Part shown: positions 9,196 to 18,254 of the stretch, in pieces
Position numbering within the stretch: position 1 is the stretch's first letter
Layout of the letters: each line of letters begins with the position of its first letter
Assembly: GCF_003206615.1 (NCBI RefSeq)
Contig: NZ_PZJW01000002.1
Span: 1-64,000 of the forward strand
Length of the DNA: 64,000 nucleotides
Source of the DNA: Salinicola acroporae
GTDB lineage: Bacteria > Pseudomonadota > Gammaproteobacteria > Pseudomonadales > Halomonadaceae
Direction: 5' to 3'
Made by a program: the position numbers and the translations under genes
Notes under the pieces: model-generated
Told to the model about the DNA's origin: nothing
Database searches by the model: none
Seen by the model: only the letters and a program-made list of their open reading frames with translations

Positions 9196-9223
9196 GACTC
9201 GCCTCCGTTCGAACTTACCCGAT

Positions 9224-9865
9224 TCAAGCCAGCACCGGCGAGCGTGCCATGCCGATGAAGCGTGGCAGCGCCTCGATACGCACCAGCCAGGCCCGGACGT
9301 GCGGATAGGGATCGAGGCTCACCCCGCCTTCCGGGGCGTGGGCGATATAGCTGTAGCCGGCGATATCGGCCAGCGTCGGCCGATCGGCCGCTAGCCAGTC
9401 GCGATCCTCGAGGTGGGCATCCATCATCGTCAGCAGACCATACGCCTTGGTCTTGGCGGCCTCATGATCGAGCGGTGCGCCGAACACGGTGACGAGTCGC
9501 GCGGCGCAGGGACCGGCGGCTATCTCGCCTGCCGCAATCGAGAGCCAGCGCTGTACCTGAGCCTTCTCGAGCGGCTTGTTGCCGATCCAGAGGGCAGGAT
9601 CACCGTAACGCTCGACCAGGTAGGTGATGATGGCGTTGGAATCCGAAAGCGTGATGCCGTTGTCCTCGATCGCCGGCACCTGCCCCAGCGGGCTGAGCTT
9701 CAGATAGGCGGGCTCTCGGTGGGCGCCGTTGGCCATGTCGAGGTCGACGGTTTCGTAAGGCACCTCCAGCAGGGCCAGCATCAGCTCGACACGGTGGCAG
9801 TGGCCCGACTTGGGATTGCGATAGAGCTTTACGGGGACATCGGAAAGGGCATTGGCGTTCGACAT
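9224..9865 (-). CDS. Glutathione S-transferase family protein
   Basis: 213 residues from the ATG at 9865 (AAGGAG seven bases upstream, a better start than the upstream in-frame ATG). The thioredoxin-like N-terminal domain has KLYRNPKSGHCHRVELMLALL, the cis-Pro segment PLGQVPAIEDNG and the DSNAIITYLVERYG glutathione-binding edge. The helical C-terminal domain carries PTLADIAGYSYIAHAPEG. Such enzymes conjugate or reduce electrophiles with glutathione. It lies 28 bases upstream of the PNPOx-FNR fusion on the same strand and is divergent from a LysR gene that probably regulates both. Confidence 0.88.
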   Translation of the reverse strand: MSNANALSDVPVKLYRNPKSGHCHRVELMLALLEVPYETVDLDMANGAHREPAYLKLSPLGQVPAIEDNGITLSDSNAIITYLVERYGDPALWIGNKPLEKAQVQRWLSIAAGEIAAGPCAARLVTVFGAPLDHEAAKTKAYGLLTMMDAHLEDRDWLAADRPTLADIAGYSYIAHAPEGGVSLDPYPHVRAWLVRIEALPRFIGMARSPVLA

Positions 9866-10008
9866 GACAGGCTCCTTCATCGCGATGATGATCGGGTGAT
9901 CGGAAACGTCACTCTAGAACCTCATGAATCACGAAAGAATAGGGTCGTTATGAAAGAAACTGTTTTATATTCTAAAACTATCACGTCTCTGTAGCCGAGC
10001 TGGACATC

Positions 10009-10905
10009 ATGGACCGCCTTCAGGCCCTCAACGTTTTCGTCGCTGTTGCCGAAGCCGAAAGCTTTGCCAGGGGAGCCCGCGCCACCGGGCTAAGCGCCCC
10101 CTCCGCCACGCGAGCCATCAACACCCTCGAGGCCGCTCTCGGTGCTCGGCTCTTCACCCGCTCGACACGGCAGGTCAGGTTGACCGAGGCAGGCCGGACC
10201 TACCTCGGGGAAGTGCGCGACATCCTCGCGCATCTTCAAGCCGCCGACGACATGGCCTCGGGCGCGGCCAACACACCGGTCGGACAGCTGCGAATCACCT
10301 GTCCGCAGGAGTTCGGACGAATCCACGTTGCGCCGCTGCTGACCGAGTTTCTCGATGAATATCCGCGGGTTCGCGCTGACGTGCTGATGGTCGACCGCAT
10401 CGTCAACCTGGTCGAGGAGGGCCTGGATATCGCCGTGCGTATCGGCCACCTGCCCTCATCCGAACTCTCCGCGGTCCGGATCGGCCAGGTTCGCCGTGTC
10501 ATCTGCGGCTCGCCGGACTATTTCGCCACGCGAGGCCGTCCGCAGACACCGAGCGATCTCGCTTCCCATCGGGTGATATCGAGCGGTGCCAGCCTGCCCC
10601 TTGACGAATGGCGGTTCGGGCGGGACAGCACCCATGGCGTCAGGGTGAATCCTCGACTCACGGTCAGCAGCCTCGCCGCGGCCATCGATATCGCCAGGCA
10701 AGGCTGGGGGCTGTGTCGAATGCTGTCGTATCAGGTCGGGCCCGATCTCGAGTCAGGTACGCTCCAGACCGTGCTGGAAGCGCACGAGCCCGCCCCGCTG
10801 CCGATTCATCTCGTGCATGTGGAGGGGCGCCGCGCGGCAGCGAAGGTTCGAGCCTTCATCGATTTCGCCGCGCCGCGCCTGCGTCGGATCGAGGTGTTGC
10901 GTTGA
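10009..10905 (+). CDS. LysR family regulator, divergent from gst
   Basis: 298 residues. The N-terminal winged helix is complete (MDRLQALNVFVAVAEAESF, then GARLFTRSTRQVRLTEAG), followed by a periplasmic-binding-like effector domain. It belongs to the common LysR clade whose HTH reads ALNVFVAVAEAESFARGA. The 143-base gap to the divergent GST gene is AT-rich (around 9940-9975) and should hold both promoters and the LysR box. Control of the gst/flavoprotein pair is the simplest reading. Its last codons (LRRIEV-LR-stop) are echoed downstream at 13414-13441. Confidence 0.9.
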   Translation: MDRLQALNVFVAVAEAESFARGARATGLSAPSATRAINTLEAALGARLFTRSTRQVRLTEAGRTYLGEVRDILAHLQAADDMASGAANTPVGQLRITCPQEFGRIHVAPLLTEFLDEYPRVRADVLMVDRIVNLVEEGLDIAVRIGHLPSSELSAVRIGQVRRVICGSPDYFATRGRPQTPSDLASHRVISSGASLPLDEWRFGRDSTHGVRVNPRLTVSSLAAAIDIARQGWGLCRMLSYQVGPDLESGTLQTVLEAHEPAPLPIHLVHVEGRRAAAKVRAFIDFAAPRLRRIEVLR

Positions 10906-10944
10906 AACCGGTGGGGTGAAACCAATGGGTCGAAACCAAGGAGG
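10903..10944. repeat. Three 14-base tandem units with a distant inverted copy
   Basis: Units start at 10903, 10917 and 10931 and share (T/C)GAAACC followed by a purine-rich half. The 12-base core GAAACCAATGGG of the second unit reappears inverted at 11045-11059 (CCCCATTGGTTTCGA), so the gap between this convergent gene pair can form a long-loop stem. Confidence 0.6.
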
Positions 10945-11071
10945 AGCCGGCCAGAACGACAATCCACCTTCGCGAGCCTGGACGAGGCGCCGGACGATGC
11001 CGGCATTCAGGGCTACCGCGATCCTCGTCGTCCCCATCGATCTTCCCCATTGGTTTCGAGGCTCAGGTTGT

Positions 11072-12277
11072 CTATGCCCTGACCCATAGCGCGATCAGCA
11101 GCGATGCGAGCAGCATGACGACGGCCCCCACCACGAACACCCCGATGATGCCACTGACGCTGAACATGGCCCCACCCGCGGCCGCCCCCACTGCGATGGA
11201 AGACTGCACCGACGCGACCACCATGCCACCGGCACTCTCTGTCTGGTCCGGCACGGCCTGCGCTACCCAGTTGGACCATGCAACCGGCACGCCACCGAAT
11301 GCCATGCCCCAGAAAGCGACCAGTAGCGCCTGGCTCACGATCGATGAAGGCAGCAGCACCAGCGCCAGCGCGGAGATACCGACCAGGAGTGGCATCAGTA
11401 TCAAAGCCCCTCTCAAACTCCGTTCCATCAACCAGCCGGTCAGCAGCGTTCCCATAAAGTTAGCCACGCCGAATCCCAGCAGCATGAGTGCGAGGGCATC
11501 CGATCCGACACCTGTCGTGCTCTCCAGAAAGGGACGAATGTAGGTGAACAAGGCAAAATGGCCGGTGTGAGCCAGTATGCAACCCAACATGCCCACGCCA
11601 ATTCCCTGCCGAGCCAGCACCTCCAGTATGGTTGTTAACCGAGCGGTTCCCGTGGGTGTCATTCGAGGGAGCGTGAACCACTGAAAGACGAGCGTTGTCA
11701 TCCCGACCGCAGCGGCCGCCAGAAAGGCGCTGTGCCAGCCATAAAGCCCGCCCATGTAGCTGCCGAGCGGCACGGCCACGACCGTGCCCACAGCGATGCC
11801 GCTGAAGATGATCGACAAGGCGCGTGGCAGCAGCGCCGCCGGCACCAACCGCATGGCCACCGCTGCCGCCATGCTCCAGAAGCCGCCCAGGGCGACGCCC
11901 AGGAAAACCCGCATGATCAATAGAACGGCCAGGCTGGACGACAGGGCGACCAACAGATTCGAAACGATCATCATCGCGGTGAAACCCAGCAGCACCGTAC
12001 GTCGGTCGATGCCACGGGTGAGCCGTGGAACCAGCAAACCGGCAAAGAGCGCCACCGCCGCCGTTACCGTGACGGCCTGCCCCGCCATCGATTCCGACAC
12101 CTCGAGCGCAGCAGCCATCGGCGTCAACAAACTGGCTGGCAGGTACTCCGCGGTCAGCAACCCGAACACCCCCATCGCCAGCGACAACACGGCCATCCAG
12201 GCTGGCGAGGTAGGCTCCGTCTCGACCGCTTGATCCAGGTTGGCATCAGATACCACACCACAGGCACTGCTGTTCAT
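11072..12277 (-). CDS. MFS transporter (sugar-efflux / AraJ-like exporter)
   Basis: 401 residues from the ATG at 12277, chosen because AAGGGA lies upstream; longer in-frame starts would overlap the divergent gene. Twelve membrane helices. The A-loop region GLLVPRLTRGIDRRTVLLG, the helix-5 motif GIAVGTVVAVPLGSYMGGLYGWHSAF and helix 4 MRVFLGVALGGFW fit the DHA1-type exporters of the AraJ/YdhP group. Substrate is unknown; arabinose-like sugars or drugs are usual for the group. It is divergent from an AraC-type regulator 62 bases away, which probably controls it. Confidence 0.85.
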   Translation of the reverse strand: MNSSACGVVSDANLDQAVETEPTSPAWMAVLSLAMGVFGLLTAEYLPASLLTPMAAALEVSESMAGQAVTVTAAVALFAGLLVPRLTRGIDRRTVLLGFTAMMIVSNLLVALSSSLAVLLIMRVFLGVALGGFWSMAAAVAMRLVPAALLPRALSIIFSGIAVGTVVAVPLGSYMGGLYGWHSAFLAAAAVGMTTLVFQWFTLPRMTPTGTARLTTILEVLARQGIGVGMLGCILAHTGHFALFTYIRPFLESTTGVGSDALALMLLGFGVANFMGTLLTGWLMERSLRGALILMPLLVGISALALVLLPSSIVSQALLVAFWGMAFGGVPVAWSNWVAQAVPDQTESAGGMVVASVQSSIAVGAAAGGAMFSVSGIIGVFVVGAVVMLLASLLIALWVRA

Positions 12278-12339
12278 CAGAGAATATCCCTTGGCATTCA
12301 TGATGAGCGGCAGTCTATGATCGGCGTGCAGGATGATCC

Positions 12340-13359
12340 ATGACACTAAACCCTGATTTTTTGATTGAAACCCCGAATGCGGTTACCCCTATGGCAACGC
12401 CAGATCCCTTCGCCCTCTCCTCCGATCTCATCAGCGAAATGCTCACCGGCATGCGCTTGCGAGGCGTCAGGTACCGTCGTATTCAGACAGGACCGTCATT
12501 TGGTTTCAGCTTTGAAGACAGGCCTGGCCACGCCCATTTTTACTTCCTCGCGGTAGGCGACGCCCTGTTGCGCATGAAAGATGGCACGCTGCATGAGCTG
12601 TCGGCGGGCAATGCCGTGCTGATGCCGCACGGCACCGCACATCAGCTGTTATCCGGCCTTGATCTCGCGGTTCAGGATATTTCCAGCTTCGAGGTGGCCT
12701 CGCTCGGCGACGCGGTTTGCGCCATCGATATCTGTCCCAGTCAGCAGGACATACCCGGCGCGATTCTCTTTCATGGTTGCATGGCGTTCGATCTCGGTGG
12801 CATGCAGGGCCTGAGCCGGCTGATGCCCGACGTGATGATGGTCGATGCCGCGGGGCAGCGATATCCCGACCTCGTGCCGATTCTCACCGCCATGAAACGC
12901 GAGATCTGCTCTGGACGGGTTGGGTTCGCCGGTGTCCTAGCCCGGCTCGCCGATGTGGTGGCCACGATGATCGTCCGTGGTTGGGTTGAGTGCGGCTGCG
13001 ACAATGCCGCGGGGATGGTCGCCGCACTGCGCGATCCCAGATTGGCCATGGGCATTCTTGCCCTGCACAGGGAACCCACTCACAACTGGAGCGTGGGAGA
13101 GCTGGCGGCCAAGTGCCATATTTCGCGTTCGGTCTTCGCCGAGCGCTTTCAAGCCACCATCGGCACGCCACCGCTGCGTTATGCCACCGAGTTGCGAATG
13201 CAGCTAGCCAGCCAGTGGCTGACTCAGGACGGCCTTCATATCGAAGAGGTGGCGCTGCGGCTCGGTTATACCTCGCAGGCAGCCTTTAGCCGCGCCTATA
13301 AGCGCGTCACCGGACAACCCCCGGGGGCCAGCCGCCGAAAGCGTCGTCTGGCGTCGTGA
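12340..13359 (+). CDS. AraC family regulator with N-terminal cupin domain
   Basis: 339 residues; the ATG at 12391 (MATPDPF) is an alternative start 17 codons in. The N-terminal part (residues 20-190) is a cupin of the type found in AraC regulators near MFS exporters (FYFLAVGDALLRM, GNAVLMPHGTAHQL). The C-terminal double HTH is intact: WSVGELAAKCHISRSVFAERF, then IEEVALRLGYTSQAAFSRAYKRV, ending PPGASRRKRR. It is divergent from the MFS gene and most likely induces it in response to a small molecule bound by the cupin. Confidence 0.87.
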   Translation: MTLNPDFLIETPNAVTPMATPDPFALSSDLISEMLTGMRLRGVRYRRIQTGPSFGFSFEDRPGHAHFYFLAVGDALLRMKDGTLHELSAGNAVLMPHGTAHQLLSGLDLAVQDISSFEVASLGDAVCAIDICPSQQDIPGAILFHGCMAFDLGGMQGLSRLMPDVMMVDAAGQRYPDLVPILTAMKREICSGRVGFAGVLARLADVVATMIVRGWVECGCDNAAGMVAALRDPRLAMGILALHREPTHNWSVGELAAKCHISRSVFAERFQATIGTPPLRYATELRMQLASQWLTQDGLHIEEVALRLGYTSQAAFSRAYKRVTGQPPGASRRKRRLAS

Positions 13360-13413
13360 TCCGTTCATGGTCAAGCAGGCGCCGGGGCAGGCGGACTGCT
13401 GCCACCGCCGTGT

Positions 13414-13441
13414 CTGCGCCGGATCGAGGTGTCGCGTTGAA
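13414..13441 (+). pseudogene. Remnant of a LysR-type gene 3' end
   Basis: These 28 bases match the last 28 bases of the LysR gene region at 10879-10906 at 26 positions and read CLRRIEVSR-stop against RLRRIEVLR-stop. The rest of the 13360-13562 gap holds no gene that I can support. It looks like the leftover tail of a lost LysR gene or a small duplication. Confidence 0.55.
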
Positions 13442-13562
13442 GTGCGTGCGACGATCAAGACGAGTGTCAGCCAGCGCTTCGCCCCTCTCCCAGCATGGAG
13501 ACACGACATCCGCCGCTTCACTAGCGGTGCAAAGCGGCGGAGCAAGGTGATGACACCCGTAC

Positions 13563-14324
13563 TCAGATGCCGAGACCACCGGCGACGTTGATGGCCTCGC
13601 CATTGATGTAGCCGGCGGAAGGCCCGGCCAGGAAACCGACGATGTCCGCCACTTCCTCGAGGGTCGCGATACGACGGATCGGGTGCATGTCCAGAATGGC
13701 GTCACGGTCGGGAAGCTCACCGGCCACGTCCGAGGCCATGTCCGTGGGCATGATGCCCGGCTGTACCACATTCACCGTGATGTTGCGCGGGCCGAGGTCG
13801 CGAGCGATGCCCTTGGCGTAGCCGGCAAGCGCCCACTTGGTGGCGGCGTAATCGGCGACGCCAGCGAAAGGCACGTAGGAGCCGAGCAGGGAACCGATGA
13901 AAATGATGCGACCGCCATCGGTCAGTCTGGGCGCCGCCGCCCGCGTGATCGCGATGGTTCCCATCACGTTGACCTGCCACTGACGATTGTAGTTTTCCCC
14001 GTCGAGTTCGGGATCATCCACCAGTTGGCCCTGGATCGCGATGCCGGCGTTGTTCACCAGGATGTCGAGCTTGCCGAATTCGGCGATGACGGCGTCGATC
14101 AACGGCCTGGCGACCGAGAGATCGGCCTGATCCGCCTGGATCGCCATCGCGCGGGCCCCTGTCGACTTCAGTTGTTCCACCACCGTATTCGCCTTGTCGG
14201 CGGAAGAGGCGTAGCTGATTGCCACATCGGCACCCAGTTCCGCCAGCCGCGCTGCCGTTACCGCGCCGAGTCCCCGCGAGCCGCCGGTGACCAGCGCGAC
14301 CTTGCCTTCCAATATCCGATCCAT
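13563..14324 (-). CDS. SDR family oxidoreductase
   Basis: 253 residues, a classical short-chain dehydrogenase. The cofactor loop is TGGSRGLGA (residues 14-22), followed by ILVNNAGI. The catalytic Ser is in the GSLLGSY segment, and YAATK supplies Tyr and Lys (YxxxK). The C-terminal VVQPGIMPTDMA and INVAGGLGI complete the family. The Ser-Asp-type region after beta-2 (ISYASSADKA) favours NADP. It is divergent from a TetR gene with palindromes in the gap, an arrangement typical of a TetR-repressed ketone or quinone reductase. Confidence 0.88.
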   Translation of the reverse strand: MDRILEGKVALVTGGSRGLGAVTAARLAELGADVAISYASSADKANTVVEQLKSTGARAMAIQADQADLSVARPLIDAVIAEFGKLDILVNNAGIAIQGQLVDDPELDGENYNRQWQVNVMGTIAITRAAAPRLTDGGRIIFIGSLLGSYVPFAGVADYAATKWALAGYAKGIARDLGPRNITVNVVQPGIMPTDMASDVAGELPDRDAILDMHPIRRIATLEEVADIVGFLAGPSAGYINGEAINVAGGLGI

Positions 14325-14393
14325 CTCTGCTCCTCCTGACCGATGACATGTCGCCTGCGGATCGAGACCTCACCGTTGACGACCCAAATTAAA

Positions 14394-14413
14394 TAACGAT
14401 CGTTACGGTAACG
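14394..14413. promoter_or_regulatory. TetR operator between the SDR and tetR genes
   Basis: TAACGATCGTTA (14394-14405) is a perfect 12-base palindrome. It overlaps CGTTAC-G-GTAACG (14401-14413), a perfect 6+6 dyad. A further GTTACG half-site lies near 14459. The cluster sits in the divergent gap and is the obvious binding site of the TetR protein encoded at 14482. Confidence 0.7.
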
Positions 14414-14481
14414 ATGATTACGAAATGGCTCGCGACTGTCCAGTGTTTTATAATGGCCGTTACGAAATAAAGGAGAGTCCC

Positions 14482-15069
14482 ATGGGACGACGTCGAGAGT
14501 TCGATGTGGAACAGGCGTTGGAGGCAGCGCTGTGCGTGTTCTGGCGCAAGGGTTACGAAGGCGCGTCCTACAACGATCTGACCCGGGCCACTGGGGTCGA
14601 ACGGCCAGCACTCTACTCGGCCTTCGGCAACAAGGAAGCCCTGTTCCTTCGCGCCCTGGAGCGCTACGAGGAGCAGCAATTGGGTTTCTTGCCGGAGGCG
14701 CTCGCGCAGTCAACCTCCCGAGACGTCGCCGAGCACGTACTGCGCGGTGTCGCCGAACTGAATACCCGTCATCCGGAGCACAGCGGGTGTTTCATCGTGA
14801 ATGGCGCGCTGGCGGGGTCGGACGAGTCGGAACCCGTGCGCCAGGCGCTGATAACAGCGCGCGCGAAGGGAGAAGCCCAGCTACGCGAGCGCTTCGAACG
14901 GGCGCAGCAGGAGGGAGATCTGCCGGCAACCACAAATTGCGCCGCGCTGGCCGCGTTCTTGATGGCGGTGACCCACGGCATGGCGGTGCAGGCCAAGTCC
15001 GGGTTCAGTCGAGAAGCCCTCGATGCGGTAGCCGATCAGGCTCTGGCGACCTGGCCGACGAACGCCTGA
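14482..15069 (+). CDS. TetR/AcrR family regulator (YxaF/AcuR-like group)
   Basis: 195 residues from the ATG at 14482, with AAAGGAG seven bases upstream. It starts GRRREFDVEQALEAALCVFW; the HTH runs through YNDLTRATGVERPALYSAFGNKEALF. The middle segment ERYEEQQLG and the FIVNGALAGSDESEPV motif belong to the TetR branch with a C-terminal domain that often senses electrophiles. It probably represses the divergent SDR gene and itself through the 14394 palindromes. Confidence 0.88.
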   Translation: MGRRREFDVEQALEAALCVFWRKGYEGASYNDLTRATGVERPALYSAFGNKEALFLRALERYEEQQLGFLPEALAQSTSRDVAEHVLRGVAELNTRHPEHSGCFIVNGALAGSDESEPVRQALITARAKGEAQLRERFERAQQEGDLPATTNCAALAAFLMAVTHGMAVQAKSGFSREALDAVADQALATWPTNA

Positions 15070-15075
15070 TCGTTA

Positions 15076-15777
15076 GTGGGGGGAGTTGCCGTTCCCCAGG
15101 TTCGATGGCGCGAAAGCGCCAAGGAAGGTGCAAGAGTCTGCCTCCATCGGACTGTCCCGCCATGCCGCACGACCCATGATCGGATCGTGCGCTGCCGCCA
15201 GCCCTTCACTCAGCAGGGATGGATCACCGCTGATCGTCATTTCGCCCGTGCCCAGATGACGGTCGATGGCGACTCAAATCGTTGCTGCGCCAGCTTCGAG
15301 GCACTGGCGGAGCGGGCCAAAGTGCTCGAGAGCTCGGACTCCGCCGACGAAGCGCTCGTGGCGTGGATGCAAGAAACCACTGAGTTCACTTACCGCCAAC
15401 GTGGCATCATCGCGTTGATGATGGGAGCCATCGAGGATACGAATTCCGCGCTTCATGACTCATGCGTCATGCTGCGGGCGGCAGGCACGGCCCTTCTCAC
15501 CCGCGCCCAAGCCGAGGGCAAGGCCAGGGATGACCTGAGTGGCGCGGAGCTGTTCGATCTCATCGCGGCGCTCGCCTGGCTGCGCGAGCAGCCATCGCAT
15601 GCGGCTCGTGCCGATCATCTCTTCACACTCATTGCCGACGCCATCCTGACGGATTCCTCCGGCGCTCATAGCGGGGGGGGATCAGAACCCGGCACGACGG
15701 CGCCCACCGAGACAGCGCCGCCGCCTGCAGGCTCGCGCCGGATGAACAACTCGATTCAGCAAAGGACCCCGGAATGA
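15076..15777 (+). pseudogene. Decayed TetR-type regulator: C-terminal domain without HTH
   Basis: The reading frame is open, but only its second half looks like protein. From about residue 70 on (FEALAERAKVLES, LVAWMQETTEFTYRQRG, then ALAWLREQPSHAARADHLF and a final LIADAIL) it matches the C-terminal ligand domain of TetR regulators of the YcdC-like type. The first about 65 residues are Cys/Arg-rich and do not form the expected HTH; only a short RHF may remain from the HTH end. I read it as a regulator that has lost its DNA-binding part. The stop overlaps the ATG of the next gene by four bases. A short functional protein cannot be ruled out. Confidence 0.55.
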
Positions 15778-16523
15778 CGATCACCAAACAGGCCGAACTG
15801 GAGGGGCTGAAAGCCATCGGCCGCATCGTCGCCAACACGATGCACGCCATGGCGAGGTCGATGGAGCCCGGCATGAAGACGCGAGAGCTGGACGAGATCG
15901 GCAAGGCGTTGCTGGAGCGAGAGGGTGCGATATCGGCACCCCAGGCAATTTACGACTTCCCCGGCGCAACCTGCATCAGCGTCAATGAAGAGATCGCCCA
16001 CGGCGTTCCGGGCGAGCGGGTGATCGCGCGGGGTGACCTGGTCAACATCGATGTTTCGGCGTCGAAAGACGGCTATTTCGCGGATACCGGGGCAACCTTT
16101 CGTGTCGCCCAGGTGGAGCCTTCTCTGGAGCGTCTCTGCCGTGACGGCAAACTTGCCATGGACATTGGCATTGCCAAGGTCGGCAGCGAAAAGCCGCTGG
16201 CAGGTATTGGCCAGGCGATAGGGCGCTTTGCCTCGGACCGGGGCTACACGCTCATTCGCAATCTCGCCAGCCATGGCGTGGGCAGGTCCCTGCACGAATA
16301 CCCCGAGGAAATCGCGACCTGGCCGACCCGAAATGACCAGCGGCGTATCAACAAGGGGCTCGTTCTGACCGTCGAGCCGTTCCTCTCCCGGGGTGGGCTC
16401 TGGGCCACCGAAGGGAGTGACGGATGGACGCTCTACAGCGAACCCAGCGCTCCCGCCGTGCAGTATGAACATACGGTCGTGGCGACGGATCGCGGCGCAA
16501 TCATCATTACCCTGCCGGGTTGA
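15774..16523 (+). CDS. map: Type I methionine aminopeptidase
   Basis: 249 residues. The pita-bread metalloprotease ligands are all in place: NIDVSASKDGYFADTG (two Asp), SHGVGRSLHE (His), LTVEPFL (Glu) and QYEHTVV (Glu). It removes the N-terminal Met from new proteins. AAAGGA precedes the ATG, which overlaps the stop of the TetR remnant. The usual housekeeping map gene in gammaproteobacteria sits beside rpsB, so this copy, placed among regulators, is probably a second, accessory one; that needs the rest of the genome to confirm. Confidence 0.87.
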   Translation: MTITKQAELEGLKAIGRIVANTMHAMARSMEPGMKTRELDEIGKALLEREGAISAPQAIYDFPGATCISVNEEIAHGVPGERVIARGDLVNIDVSASKDGYFADTGATFRVAQVEPSLERLCRDGKLAMDIGIAKVGSEKPLAGIGQAIGRFASDRGYTLIRNLASHGVGRSLHEYPEEIATWPTRNDQRRINKGLVLTVEPFLSRGGLWATEGSDGWTLYSEPSAPAVQYEHTVVATDRGAIIITLPG

Positions 16524-16715
16524 TCAGCTGCGCGCCAGCGCTATGGGTATGACGAGACGGATGGGCTGCTGCCGATGAAGACCATTGGCGAGCCGGGTCT
16601 GATGGCGCCCGCCTGCCATCCTGCCGCCCCCCATGCACGATTGCTCGAAGTCGTTCATGCTGGTCGTATCGACTCTCTCTTCACCCACTGCCGTCCGCGT
16701 CGACCAGGAGCACCC

Positions 16716-18224
16716 ATGACCCGACCCTCGGAGCCCACTCGCCAAGCGCTATACGAACAAGCCCAGCAACGCGGCATCGAGGGTCGCTCGTCGATGACCA
16801 AGGCGCAACTGGCGGCGGCGCTCGAGCAGAAACCGCCCAAGGAACCCGCACCGGAGGCTGCAACGCGATTCAAGACGTTCAAGCGCCTGGCCGAAGCGGT
16901 GGCCGACGGTGAATTCGTCCTGCGACCGCGCGCGCTGACCGGCTACGAGCGGCGACGGCACCTGCGCCAGACACTGCGCGAGGATCACCGGATGCGGATC
17001 GCCAATGGCTCCGAGGAAGGAGGCATCAAGTTCGACAAGCTCTCCGACTCGCTGTTCTCGTTCTTTCGCGGCACCGCGCTGCTGTTCTACCGCGACATGG
17101 CCGGCGACGACGCCTGGATGCCGACCGTGCTCGCCTTGGGAGACGTCCATCCGGGCAATTTCGGCGTCATGCCCAATATCGACAACGTGCCGATCTTCTC
17201 GGTCAACGACTTCGACGAAGCGTATTACGCGCCGTTCACCTGGGACATCAAGCGTGGCGCGGTGGGCTTCATGATCGCCGCGGAGGTCGAAGGAGAGCTC
17301 AAGCGCAAGCATCGCCTCAAGATCGTGCGCCGATTCGTGGAGGGTTATATCGCGGAGATGGCGCGGCTGGCGCGGGAAGGCACCGAGCAGGACGAGGAAA
17401 TGCGCCATGACAACGCACCCAAGCTCATTCGCCAGCTGTTCGAGGATGCCGACGAAGATCGCGCCGAGTGGCTGGCCGACGACTATCTCGACGAGACGCG
17501 CAGCGGATTCCGCCCGACCAAAAAGCTGGTGCCGATTTCCTCGCGCCGTGACGAGTTCCAGGCGATCATGGATCGCCTGATCGCCGACAACGACATCGAG
17601 ATACCGGCCCGCGCTCGAGCGCACGATAGCGACGGCGTACGCGTGAAAGATGTCGCGATCCGGCTCGGCCAGGGCACCGCTTCGCTGGGGCTCAACCGCT
17701 ACTACGTGCTGATCGAAGGCCCCGGCGGCGAGGGCAAGGACGATCTAATCATCGAACTCAAGCAGGCTCGGCGCTCCGCCCTGTCCGGCCTGGTGCCGCC
17801 CTCCCCCTACGAGCTGGATTCCCTCGCCGAGCGCGTCAGCCATGCCCAGGCCGTGCATCTGGTGCGCGGTGATATCTTCTACGGTCACGTCGAGTTCGAT
17901 GGCCTGAGTTATCTCTCCCGCGAACGCGCCCCGTTCCGTGACGATATCGATCTCGACGATCTCTCCAAGAGCGAATGGAAGGACTACGCTCACATCTGTG
18001 GTGGCGTCCTGGCCCGCGTGCATGCTCTCTCCGACGAATCCGGCAGACTCGACTACGACATCGAACCCGCCATCGTCGACGCCATCGGCCCACCGGCACT
18101 GTTCACCGAGGACATGGTGGAGTTCGCTGTCGAGGCCGCCGACCGCGTGCGGCGAGACCACGAGATGTTCAGCGAGGATCATGCCCGCGGCGCCTTCGAG
18201 CATCTGGACTGGGTGCACCGATGA
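16716..18224 (+). CDS. DUF2252 family protein (kinase-like fold)
   Basis: 502 residues from the ATG at 16716 (CCAGGAG upstream). A short SAP/HeH-like segment (residues 1-45, SSMTKAQLAAALEQKPP) precedes the DUF2252 region. Recognisable parts are FFRGTALLFYRDM, LGDVHPGNFGVM and FSVNDFDEAYYAPFTWDIKR, which resemble the catalytic loop (HPGNF) and the metal-binding DFD of aminoglycoside-phosphotransferase-like kinases. No substrate is known for the family. It stands alone, and its start is about 190 bases after the map stop. Confidence 0.82.
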   Translation: MTRPSEPTRQALYEQAQQRGIEGRSSMTKAQLAAALEQKPPKEPAPEAATRFKTFKRLAEAVADGEFVLRPRALTGYERRRHLRQTLREDHRMRIANGSEEGGIKFDKLSDSLFSFFRGTALLFYRDMAGDDAWMPTVLALGDVHPGNFGVMPNIDNVPIFSVNDFDEAYYAPFTWDIKRGAVGFMIAAEVEGELKRKHRLKIVRRFVEGYIAEMARLAREGTEQDEEMRHDNAPKLIRQLFEDADEDRAEWLADDYLDETRSGFRPTKKLVPISSRRDEFQAIMDRLIADNDIEIPARARAHDSDGVRVKDVAIRLGQGTASLGLNRYYVLIEGPGGEGKDDLIIELKQARRSALSGLVPPSPYELDSLAERVSHAQAVHLVRGDIFYGHVEFDGLSYLSRERAPFRDDIDLDDLSKSEWKDYAHICGGVLARVHALSDESGRLDYDIEPAIVDAIGPPALFTEDMVEFAVEAADRVRRDHEMFSEDHARGAFEHLDWVHR

Positions 18225-18254
18225 GACGCCACCCCTGCGCGGCAGCCTGCCGGT

